Shown in pieces: positions 1 through 6,143 of a DNA stretch of 64,000 bases. Position numbers and translations under genes: made by a program. Source of the DNA: Protaetiibacter intestinalis (GTDB lineage: Bacteria > Actinomycetota > Actinomycetes > Actinomycetales > Microbacteriaceae); assembly GCF_003627075.1 (NCBI RefSeq), contig NZ_CP032630.1, positions 2,170,001 to 2,234,000 of the forward strand, given 5' to 3'. The stretch's first letter is position 1. Each line of letters opens with the position of its first letter. Below the pieces are notes generated by a model, which was given only the letters and a program-made list of their open reading frames with translations, was not told the DNA's origin and searched no databases.

Positions 1-415
1 CGGCCTGCCGGGCGACCACGTGGTGTGCTGCGACGACTTCGGCCGCATGTCGGTCAACGGCGTCGCGCTCGACGAGTCGGCCTACGTGAAGCTGCCCGAC
101 GGGGTCACGAAGGTCTCCAAGGACGACTTCGACGTGACGGTGCCCGAGGGCTCGCTGTGGGTCATGGGCGACAACCGCTGGAACTCGCGCGACTCGCGCT
201 ACAACCGCGACAACCCCGGCAACGGCTTCGTCCCGATCGACAACGTCGTGGGCCGCGCCGTGCTCATCACCTGGCCGATCGACCGCTGGAGCTGGCTCGA
301 CAACTACCCGGTCACCTTCGAGGGGGTCGAGGAGGCGCGCACGACGCCGCCCGCCACCGACGACAGCCAGTCGACGGAACCCGAGCCCGAGGCCACGGAG
401 ACCTCCGGCGGATGA
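1..415 (+). CDS. lepB: Signal peptidase I, C-terminal part (5' end outside window)
   Basis: Membrane-bound type I signal peptidase, which cleaves signal peptides from proteins exported by Sec or Tat. Only the last ~137 residues are present; the frame is open from base 2. The first visible residues GLPGDHV are the family's GLPGD box, and GDNRWNSRDSR (about bases 167-200) is the conserved C-terminal box around the catalytic fold. The catalytic Ser and Lys lie upstream of the window. The protein ends in a ~30-residue Thr/Pro/Glu-rich tail. Its stop overlaps the start of rnhB (ATGA), so the two are translationally coupled. A second, ER-type signal peptidase lies at 35283; this one has the ordinary bacterial box and is probably the general enzyme. 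Confidence 0.93.
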   Translation, partial: GLPGDHVVCCDDFGRMSVNGVALDESAYVKLPDGVTKVSKDDFDVTVPEGSLWVMGDNRWNSRDSRYNRDNPGNGFVPIDNVVGRAVLITWPIDRWSWLDNYPVTFEGVEEARTTPPATDDSQSTEPEPEATETSGG

Positions 416-1077
416 CCGTCGCCGACCCGACGCTGCGGTTCGAGCGCACGCTCTTCCGGGAGGGCGCCCCGCTCGTGATCGGCTGCGACGAGGTGGGCCG
501 TGGCGCGATCGCCGGGCCGGTGGCGGTGGGGCTCGGCGTGTTCCTGCCCGACGTGCGCCGGATGCCGGAGGGGCTGCGGGATTCGAAGCTGCTCTCCGAG
601 CAGCGGCGCGAGGCGCTGCACCCGCTGGTGGCGGCGTGGGCGCCGCACTGGGCGGTCGGCCTCGCCGACAACGTCGAGGTGGACCGCGACGGCATCGTGC
701 CGAGCCTCGGCCTCGCGGCGCTGCGCGCCCTGGAGACGCTCGTGCTCGCCGGGGTGCCCGTGGAGGCGGCGGTCGTCGTGCTCGACGGCTCGCACGACTG
801 GCTCACCCCGGCGCTCGCCGGCTGGCCGGAGGGCTCGCGCCCGCGCGTCGTCACCCGGGTGAAGGCCGACCGCGACTGCGCGACGGTCGCCGCGGCATCC
901 GTGCTCGCCAAGGTGCACCGCGACCGGCTCATGGTCGAGGCGGATGCCGTGCACCCCGGGTACGAGTGGGTCGGCAACAAGGGCTACGCCTCGGCGGGCC
1001 ACTACGCGGCGATCGACCGTCTCGGCTCGAGCGCCCTGCACCGCTGGAGCTGGCTGAAGCAGCCCGCCCTGTTCTGA
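412..1077 (+). CDS. rnhB: Ribonuclease HII
   Basis: Endonuclease that cuts the RNA strand of RNA-DNA hybrids and removes misincorporated ribonucleotides. The predicted 221-residue protein has the family signature GCDEVGRG at residues 24-31 (catalytic Asp26 and Glu27), the metal-binding VLDGSHDW segment in the middle, and the basic VKADRDCATVAAASV motif. Length is usual for the family. I chose ATG 412 because it overlaps the lepB stop and because the signature falls about 25 residues from it, as in relatives; the longer frame upstream is lepB read out of frame. The lepB-rnhB-DUF2469 order is a standard actinobacterial block. Confidence 0.96.
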   Translation: MTVADPTLRFERTLFREGAPLVIGCDEVGRGAIAGPVAVGLGVFLPDVRRMPEGLRDSKLLSEQRREALHPLVAAWAPHWAVGLADNVEVDRDGIVPSLGLAALRALETLVLAGVPVEAAVVVLDGSHDWLTPALAGWPEGSRPRVVTRVKADRDCATVAAASVLAKVHRDRLMVEADAVHPGYEWVGNKGYASAGHYAAIDRLGSSALHRWSWLKQPALF

Positions 1078-1089
1078 AGCCCCACCCAT

Positions 1090-1143
1090 CCACGTCTGCA
1101 CGGGTGTCGATACGCGCCCTCCGGGCGCTGCTCAACCAGCGGG
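1090..1143. repeat. Copy 1 of a dispersed ~54-bp intergenic repeat
   Basis: The segment beginning CCACGTCTGCA, passing through TCGATACG and ending CTCAACCAGCGG is found again, with few changes, at 8492-8544. Its centre (CGCCCTCCGGGCG) is self-complementary, so it can form a hairpin. It fills the gap between rnhB and the DUF2469 gene. It looks like a REP-type extragenic palindrome, and may also act as the rnhB terminator. Confidence 0.75.
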
Positions 1144-1178
1144 AGGGACCGGCGGAGGCCCCGCATCCGCGACCCAAC

Positions 1179-1191
1179 TAGACTTCCCCCG
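1179..1191 (+). promoter_or_regulatory. -10 element of a leaderless promoter for the DUF2469 gene
   Basis: TAGACT at 1179-1184 is followed after 7 bases by ATG 1192. Transcription would start at or next to the start codon. The same geometry recurs at more than ten genes in this window. No ribosome binding site precedes the ATG. Confidence 0.55.
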
Positions 1192-1515
1192 ATGGACGAG
1201 GACGATTTCGACGACTACGACCGCGAGGTCGAGTTGGCCCTGTACCGCGAGTACCGCGACGTGGTGGGGCAGTTCAAGTACGTGATCGAGACGGAGCGAC
1301 GCTTCTACCTCGCCAACGACGTGACGCTCGAGCGGCACGACACCGAGCACGACTTCTATTTCGAGCTCACCATGAACGACGTGTGGGTGTGGGACGTCTA
1401 CCGTTCCGACCGTTTCGTGAAGAGCGTGCGCGTGCTCACCTTCAAGGACGTCAACGTCGAGGTGCGCGGCGACAAGGATCTCGAGCTCCCGAAGGAGCTC
1501 GCGCTCGACGAGTGA
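1192..1515 (+). CDS. DUF2469 family protein
   Basis: A 107-residue acidic protein of the DUF2469 family, which is small, conserved in Actinobacteria and almost always found directly downstream of rnhB. The function is unknown. The visible sequence starts MDEDDFDDYDREVELALYRE, then has a central aromatic, charged core (FYFELTMNDVWVWDVYRSDR) and ends in an acidic tail. There is no signal peptide or membrane segment, so it is cytoplasmic. The start is set by a -10 hexamer 7 bases upstream (leaderless transcript). Its stop overlaps the GTG start of the next gene by 3 bases (GTGA). Confidence 0.9.
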   Translation: MDEDDFDDYDREVELALYREYRDVVGQFKYVIETERRFYLANDVTLERHDTEHDFYFELTMNDVWVWDVYRSDRFVKSVRVLTFKDVNVEVRGDKDLELPKELALDE

Positions 1516-1886
1516 GCGCGTGCCCGTGCGGCTCGGGCCGCGCGTTCGCGGAGTGCTGCGGGCCGATCCTCGCGGGGGAGCCCGCCCCGACCGCCGAGGC
1601 GCTCATGCGGTCCCGCTTCACCGCGTTCGCGCGGGGTGACGCGGCCCACCTGCTGCGCTCGTGGCATCCCTCGACCCGGCCCGCGTCGCTCGGGCTCGAC
1701 GACGCCACGGTGTGGCGCCGTCTGCAGCTCGTCGACACGGTCGCGGGCGGCCCGGACGACGCGGAGGGCGTCGTGGAGTTCCGCGCCTCGTACCGGGGTC
1801 CGGATGGCGCGGGGCTGCTGCACGAGCGCTCGCGGTTCGTGCGGCACGAGGGTCGCTGGGTGTACCTCGACGGCGAGGTCGGCTGA
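1512..1886 (+). CDS. YchJ/SEC-C motif family protein
   Basis: A predicted 124-residue protein of the UPF0225/YchJ family. The N-terminus SACPCGSGRAFAECCGP is a SEC-C type zinc-binding motif (CxCGSG...CC), followed by an NTF2-like domain with the family phrase LMRSRFTAFARGD and ending in GRWVYLDGEVG. The biochemical role is unknown. I chose GTG 1512 because it overlaps the DUF2469 stop and places the Cys motif at the very N-terminus as in relatives; the longer frame has no support. Confidence 0.87.
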   Translation: MSACPCGSGRAFAECCGPILAGEPAPTAEALMRSRFTAFARGDAAHLLRSWHPSTRPASLGLDDATVWRRLQLVDTVAGGPDDAEGVVEFRASYRGPDGAGLLHERSRFVRHEGRWVYLDGEVG

Positions 1887-1895
1887 CCGCCCGCC

Positions 1896-2318
1896 TCAGG
1901 CCTCGAGTGCCTCGGCGCACTGCGCGAGCTCGTCCCGCAGGGCGGCCGCGCGTTCGGCGGTGAGTCCGGCGAGCATCGTGCGCTCCACCTGGGCGACCCG
2001 CTCCGCGCTCGTCGCGAGCATCCGCCGCCCGGAGGCGCTGAGCGAGAGGCGGCTCGCACGCCCGCTTCCGGTGGTCTCGACGAGCCCGGCGTCGCGCAGC
2101 CCCGCGAGCAGTTGGTGGGTGGCCTGCCGGGTGACGAACACGGCACGGGCGAGCTCGGCGTTGGTGATCTCGGGCTGGGCGGCGAGTGCGGTGAGGCAGG
2201 AGTACTGCGGCACCCCGATGCCGAGGTCGCGGAGGGCCGCATCCATCGCGGTGTGCAGGGCGGCCTGCGCGCGCTTGAGGGCATAGCCGACGCTGTCCTG
2301 GGCTGCGGGTTGACTCAC
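1896..2318 (-). CDS. MarR family transcriptional regulator
   Basis: A predicted 140-residue winged-helix repressor. The body shows the MarR layout: an N-terminal dimerisation helix, a central helix-turn-helix and wing (LTALAAQPEITNAELARAV, VFVTRQATHQLLAGLRDAGL, then the wing GSGRASRLSLSASG), and a C-terminal dimerisation helix. The frame stays open to 2387, but I chose GTG 2318 (VSQPAAQDS) because the upstream part runs through the palindromic operator at 2327-2348. It is divergent from the VOC-family gene at 2368, which is the most likely target besides itself. The ligand cannot be predicted. Confidence 0.88.
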   Translation of the reverse strand: MSQPAAQDSVGYALKRAQAALHTAMDAALRDLGIGVPQYSCLTALAAQPEITNAELARAVFVTRQATHQLLAGLRDAGLVETTGSGRASRLSLSASGRRMLATSAERVAQVERTMLAGLTAERAAALRDELAQCAEALEA

Positions 2319-2361
2319 GTCAATATCTTGACATACTCTCTTGTCAAGAACTTGACGAAAG
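2316..2361. promoter_or_regulatory. Divergent control region with MarR-type operator
   Basis: CTTGACA (2327-2333), 8 spacer bases, TGTCAAG (2342-2348) form a perfect 7-bp inverted repeat. Further GTCAA/TTGAC half-sites flank it at 2319-2323 and 2351-2355. The region lies between the marR-type gene and the divergent VOC gene, so one operator could control both. This patch is also much more AT-rich than its surroundings. Confidence 0.7.
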
Positions 2362-2367
2362 TGAGCC

Positions 2368-2736
2368 ATGATGTCGAGCGGCGCCACCCCCAGCTTCCTC
2401 GCCCTGCAGACCCGCGACCCCGAGGCATCCGCCCGCTTCTACGAGCAGCAGCTCGGGATGCGCCGCGCGCCGCAGGCGCCCCCGGGAGCCGTCGTGTTCC
2501 CGACGGCGAGCATCCCGTTCGCCGTGCGACTGCCCGACGAGGGGCTCGACCCCGAGGCGGGCCCCGCCGGGCTCGGCATCGCGCTCTGGCTGCGGGCGGA
2601 GGGGGTCGAGGCGCTGCACGAGCGGCTCGCCGCCGACGGCGTCGACATCGTCCGGGGGCCGCACGACACCCCCTTCGGCCGCGCCATCGTCGTGCGCGAC
2701 CCGGCCGGCTACCGGCTCACCCTCCACGAGGGCTGA
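2368..2736 (+). CDS. VOC (glyoxalase/bleomycin resistance) family protein
   Basis: A 122-residue protein with the paired beta-alpha-beta-beta-beta layout of the vicinal oxygen chelate superfamily: the first half begins PSFLALQTRDPEASARFYEQ, the second half ends with FGRAIVVRDPAGYRLTLHE. Family members bind a metal and act as glyoxalases, dioxygenases or antibiotic-binding proteins; the substrate here is unknown. It is divergent from the MarR regulator and probably under its control, which suggests a role in a detoxification response (inference). Start is ATG 2368 or the adjacent ATG 2371. Confidence 0.83.
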   Translation: MMSSGATPSFLALQTRDPEASARFYEQQLGMRRAPQAPPGAVVFPTASIPFAVRLPDEGLDPEAGPAGLGIALWLRAEGVEALHERLAADGVDIVRGPHDTPFGRAIVVRDPAGYRLTLHEG

Positions 2737-2740
2737 GCCG

Positions 2741-2959
2741 TCACGGGGCGACGAGCACCCACACGCCCACGACCGCGGAGGCCGCGGCGAGCACCATCGC
2801 GATCCCGACGAGCACCTGGTGCACGCGCAGGAAGCGCGTGGGGCGGCCCGCGGCATCCCGCGCGCGCTCGTCGCGGGCGACGCGCTTCAGGAAGGTCGGC
2901 CAGGTGACGACGTTGAACAGGGCGTTGGCGAGCAGCAGGATGCCGGCGAAGACGGTCAC
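2741..2959 (-). CDS. Small two-helix membrane protein (resembles the SCO4848 family)
   Basis: A 72-residue protein with two hydrophobic segments, residues 2-20 (TVFAGILLLANALFNVVTW) and 46-70, joined by a charged cytoplasmic-type loop containing RDERARDAAGRPTRFLRVH. The layout and the phrase NVVTWPTFLKR match a small actinobacterial membrane family I associate with SCO4848; that assignment is from memory. The function is unknown. It converges with the VOC gene, leaving a 4-base gap. Confidence 0.75.
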   Translation of the reverse strand: MTVFAGILLLANALFNVVTWPTFLKRVARDERARDAAGRPTRFLRVHQVLVGIAMVLAAASAVVGVWVLVAP

Positions 2960-2992
2960 CCGTCGAGCCTAGGCGGCGCCGACGCGCGGTCG

Positions 2993-3004
2993 TACCCTGG
3001 GCTC
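2993..3004 (+). promoter_or_regulatory. Leaderless-type -10 element (TACCCT)
   Basis: TACCCT at 2993-2998 lies 6 bases before ATG 3005, so the transcript probably begins at the start codon. No Shine-Dalgarno sequence is present. Confidence 0.5.
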
Positions 3005-3400
3005 ATGGCCGGACTCGTCCCCTACCTGCTGCTGCCGGGCACCGCACGCGAGGCGCTCGAGTTCTATCAGGCGGTGTTCGGCGGCGAGCTCGTGCTGCAC
3101 GAGTACGGCGAGTTCGGGCGCACCGACGGTCCCGCCGACGCGATCGCCCACGGCATGCTGCGCGGCGTCGTCGAGCTCTTCGCCTCCGATGCGGGCGCCG
3201 ACGATGACGCGATCGCGACGACGGGGCTCATGTTCGCGCTGCTCGGTGTCGCGGATGCCGACACGACGACCGCCTGGTTCGCCGCGCTCTCCGAGGGCGG
3301 CCGGGTGCTCGACCCGCTGCAGCACAGGCCCTGGGAGGGCAACGACGGGCAGGTGCGCGACCGCTTCGGGGTGCACTGGCTGCTCGGCTTCGAGGATTGA
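3005..3400 (+). CDS. VOC family protein, PhnB-like
   Basis: A 131-residue single-gene VOC protein of the PhnB-like subgroup: N-terminus LVPYLLLPGTAREALEFYQAVFGGEL and C-terminus with QVRDRFGVHWLLGFED (the DRFGVxW phrase is typical of the group). The name PhnB is historical, and no phosphonate role is implied. Start ATG 3005 is supported by the -10 element 6 bases upstream; the longer open frame overlaps the gene on the other strand. It stands alone, convergent with the GNAT gene downstream. Confidence 0.86.
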   Translation: MAGLVPYLLLPGTAREALEFYQAVFGGELVLHEYGEFGRTDGPADAIAHGMLRGVVELFASDAGADDDAIATTGLMFALLGVADADTTTAWFAALSEGGRVLDPLQHRPWEGNDGQVRDRFGVHWLLGFED

Positions 3401-3404
3401 GGGC

Positions 3405-3893
3405 TCACGCCCTTGCGGGCCGCAGCTCCATGCGGTGGCACGACACGGGCACCGAGGCGTCCGCGCCGATCTCGGCGGCGTAGGCGAACTCGCCGGCATC
3501 CGTCCAGCCCTCGCGCTCGTAGAAGTGCCGGGCGCGGGCGTTGCCGGAGGCCACCGCGAGCCACGGCACCGGGTGGCCGGCGGCGCGGACCGCGTCCGCC
3601 GCATCCGCGAGGAGCGCCGCGGCGACGCCCGTACCGCGGAAGGCCGGGTCGACGTACACCTGGTCGACCTCGTCGCCCGCCGTCATCGTGAAGCCGGCGA
3701 TCACGCCGTCGACCTCGGCGACGCGGGTGCGCGGGATCGCCGCCGCCACCCGCGGCACGAAGGCCTCGCGCGTGCGGTGCGCGAGCAGCGCCTCCGGCAC
3801 ATGCCCGAGGTGCCCGTCGCGCCATCCGGGTGCCCAGATGTCGACGACGCGTTCGGCGTCGGCGGGGGTGGCGGGGCGGATGCGGAGGGTCAC
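3405..3893 (-). CDS. GNAT family N-acetyltransferase
   Basis: A predicted 162-residue acetyltransferase. The GNAT fold is readable in order: N-terminal strand and helix (LRIRPATPADAERVVDIWAP), the acetyl-CoA pyrophosphate loop region VDQVYVDPAFRGTGVAAAL (V-x-P-x-x-R-G-x-G motif A), and the motif B stretch ASGNARARHFYEREGWTDAG. The substrate is unknown. GTG 3893 is chosen because the family begins just before LRIRPA; the longer frame to 4013 adds arginine-rich sequence with no family match. It is convergent with the PhnB-like gene (4-base gap). Confidence 0.88.
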   Translation of the reverse strand: MTLRIRPATPADAERVVDIWAPGWRDGHLGHVPEALLAHRTREAFVPRVAAAIPRTRVAEVDGVIAGFTMTAGDEVDQVYVDPAFRGTGVAAALLADAADAVRAAGHPVPWLAVASGNARARHFYEREGWTDAGEFAYAAEIGADASVPVSCHRMELRPARA

Positions 3894-3969
3894 CGTGCCA
3901 CGGTAACCGTGCCGGCCGACGCGTGGAGGGTGTCGAGGTCGAGTCCCGAGAATCGGGCCACCGCGCGCG

Positions 3970-4155
3970 TCACTCCGCGCGCGGGTCGAAGTCTCCGCGA
4001 CGGGCCCGTACATGGATGCGCACGAACAGAGCGCACACGAGCACGTTCACGAGCGAACCGACGACGGAGAAGGGCCCGAATGCCTGCGTGAGTCGCGACG
4101 CCGGGAGCATGTCGCTGCCGTGGATCCGATCGATCATCAGGTCGAGCCACTTCAC
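3970..4155 (-). CDS. Small putative membrane protein
   Basis: A possible 61-residue protein starting VKWLDLMIDRIHGSDM with one hydrophobic segment (about residues 29-46, FGPFSVVGSLVNVLVCALFV) followed by a basic end. It has a membrane segment and positive-inside charge as a real protein would, and its codon use matches neighbours, but I recognise no family. GTG 4155 is the best start (a GGAG lies just before it, spacing short); the open frame to 4596 is antisense to yraN and not credible. Confidence 0.45.
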   Translation of the reverse strand: MKWLDLMIDRIHGSDMLPASRLTQAFGPFSVVGSLVNVLVCALFVRIHVRARRGDFDPRAE

Positions 4156-4257
4156 GGCTCCAGTATGGGTCCTGCACAGGGCTGAGCCGATGCGCGTTAT
4201 CCCCGGATGCGGGCTTCGTGTCCGCGGGCGGCCCGGCGGTTCGTCAGGCTCTCGGGC

Positions 4258-4614
4258 ATGGCGGCGAAGGACGAACTCGGCAGGCGCGGTGAACGGCTCG
4301 CGGAGCGGCACCTGCTCGCGCGCGGCTACCGGCTGATCGAACGCAACTGGCGCTGCCGACACGGCGAGATCGACCTCGTGGTGCGCGACGGCGACGCGAT
4401 CGTGTTCGTCGAGGTGAAGACCCGCAGCTCGACCGCTTTCGGGCATCCCTTCGAGGCGATCACACCCGTGAAGCTCGCGCGGCTGCGGCGGCTTGCCGGC
4501 CTCTGGTGCGAGACGCACCCGCGGGAGCGGGGTCGCATCCGCATCGACGCGGTGGCGGTGCTCGCCCCGCGCGGCGTCGAACCGCGCATCGAGCACCTCA
4601 CGGGGGTGTTCTGA
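4258..4614 (+). CDS. YraN / UPF0102 family endonuclease-like protein
   Basis: A predicted 118-residue protein of the UPF0102 family, which has a restriction-endonuclease-like fold. The core E-(x)n-D-(x)n-ExK signature is present: HGEIDLVVRDGDAIVFVEVKTRSS, where Asp, Glu and Lys would form the metal site. It is usually found next to comM and dprA, as here, and a DNA-repair or competence role has been proposed for the family but not shown. ATG 4258 is chosen over 4207 because the family starts with KDELGRRGERLAERHL. The stop overlaps the comM start (ATGA). Confidence 0.9.
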   Translation: MAAKDELGRRGERLAERHLLARGYRLIERNWRCRHGEIDLVVRDGDAIVFVEVKTRSSTAFGHPFEAITPVKLARLRRLAGLWCETHPRERGRIRIDAVAVLAPRGVEPRIEHLTGVF

Positions 4615-6143
4615 TGGGCGTCGGCCGCGCGCATGCGATCGCGCTGCTGGGGCTCGACGGCGCGCTCGTCGAGATCGAGGCCGACACCGCGAGCGGGCTG
4701 CCCGCCTACGTGCTGGTCGGGCTGCCGGATGCCTCGCTCGGCGAGGCGAAGGCGCGCACCCGGTCGGCGATCGGCAACACCGGGGTCGACTTCCCGAGCG
4801 GACGGGTGACGGTGAACCTGTCGCCCGCCTCGCTGCCGAAGGCCGGCCCGGCGTTCGACCTCGCGATCGGTCTCGCCCTGCTCGCCGCCGACGGTCACGT
4901 CGACCCGGCCTCCGTCACCGGCGTCGTGCACCTCGGCGAGCTGGGGCTCGACGGGCGCCTGCGCCCCACCCGCGGCATCCTGCCGATGGTGCTCGCGGCC
5001 GAGCGGGCGGGCTTCGACACCGTGCTCGTGCCGGCGGGCAACGCCGATGAGGCCTCCCTCGTACCCGGCATGCGGGTCGTGCCGGTGGCGAGCCTGCGCG
5101 ACGCGGCGATCTGGCACGGCGCCGTGCTCGACCCGGTCGACGTCGAGGCGCTCGTGCCCGCGGCGGTGGATGCGGTGCCCGACGACGGGGGCGACCTCGC
5201 CGAGGTGGTCGGCAACCGGGATGCCGTCGAGGCGGTGCAGGTGGCCGCCGCGGGCGGGCACCACATGTTCCTGCTCGGGCCGCCCGGCGCCGGCAAGACG
5301 ATGATCGCGGCCCGACTGCCCGGTATCCTGCCCGACCTCGACGAGCGTGCCGCGATCGAGGTGAGCTCGATCCGCTCGCTCGCGGGGATGCCGGTGGGCG
5401 CCTCGCTCGCCACCCGGCCGCCGCTCGAGGCGCCGCACCACTCCTCCTCACCCGCGGCGATCGTGGGCGGGGGCAGCGGCGTGATCCGCCCGGGGGCCGC
5501 GGCGCGCGCCGCGCACGGCATCCTGTTCCTCGACGAAGCGCCGGAGTTCGCGCCCAGCGCCCTCGACTGCCTGCGGCAACCGCTCGAATCGGGGGTCATC
5601 ACGATCTCGCGCGCCGCCGCGACGGCGACCTTCCCGGCCCGCTTCCAGCTCGTGCTGGCCGCCAATCCCTGCCCGTGCGGCAACTCGGGGGTGCGCGACG
5701 CCGAGTGCAGCTGCACGCCGTTCGCACGTCGCCGCTACCTCGGCAGGCTCTCCGGTCCGCTGCTCGATCGCGTCGACATCCAACTCGACGTGCCGCGCGT
5801 GACCGCCGCCCAGCTGCGGCTGGCGGACGACGGACCGGTCACCACGAGCACCGCCGCCCGCGACCGCGTGCGCGAGGCGCGGGCCCGCGCCGTGCGTCGC
5901 CTCGCTGGAAAGCCCTGGCGGCTCAACGCCCACGCGCCCGGAACCTGGCTGCGTCGCGAGGGCGCCCCCGAGCCGGGTGCCACGGCCGGCCTCGACAGGG
6001 CCCTCGAACGCGGCGCCCTCACGATGCGCGGCTACGACCGCGTGCTGCGCCTCGCGTGGACCCTGGCCGATCTCGACGGGGTCGACCGCCCCGGGCTCGA
6101 CCAGATCGGCCGCGCCCTCTACCTCCGGAAGGCCGCCACATGA
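4614..6143 (+). CDS. comM: YifB/ComM family Mg chelatase-like AAA+ ATPase
   Basis: A 509-residue AAA+ ATPase. In naturally competent bacteria ComM is a branch-migration helicase that helps integrate imported DNA. Domains: N-terminal Lon-protease-like/ChlI domain (GLPDASLGEAKARTRSAI, PAFDLAIGLALLAADG), Walker A GPPGAGKTMIA (about residue 223), Walker B HGILFLDEAPEF, a zinc-like Cys pair region (NPCPCGNSG...CSC) and a C-terminal lid domain. ATG 4614 overlaps the yraN stop by one base and its own stop overlaps dprA, so yraN-comM-dprA is one operon. Confidence 0.95.
   Translation: MGVGRAHAIALLGLDGALVEIEADTASGLPAYVLVGLPDASLGEAKARTRSAIGNTGVDFPSGRVTVNLSPASLPKAGPAFDLAIGLALLAADGHVDPASVTGVVHLGELGLDGRLRPTRGILPMVLAAERAGFDTVLVPAGNADEASLVPGMRVVPVASLRDAAIWHGAVLDPVDVEALVPAAVDAVPDDGGDLAEVVGNRDAVEAVQVAAAGGHHMFLLGPPGAGKTMIAARLPGILPDLDERAAIEVSSIRSLAGMPVGASLATRPPLEAPHHSSSPAAIVGGGSGVIRPGAAARAAHGILFLDEAPEFAPSALDCLRQPLESGVITISRAAATATFPARFQLVLAANPCPCGNSGVRDAECSCTPFARRRYLGRLSGPLLDRVDIQLDVPRVTAAQLRLADDGPVTTSTAARDRVREARARAVRRLAGKPWRLNAHAPGTWLRREGAPEPGATAGLDRALERGALTMRGYDRVLRLAWTLADLDGVDRPGLDQIGRALYLRKAAT

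Noticed and set aside
304..1101. Long reading frames antisense to lepB and rnhB
   Set aside because: They are shadows of GC-rich codon use; the plus-strand genes have catalytic motifs, and these frames are low-complexity Arg/Ala/Gly sequences with no family match.
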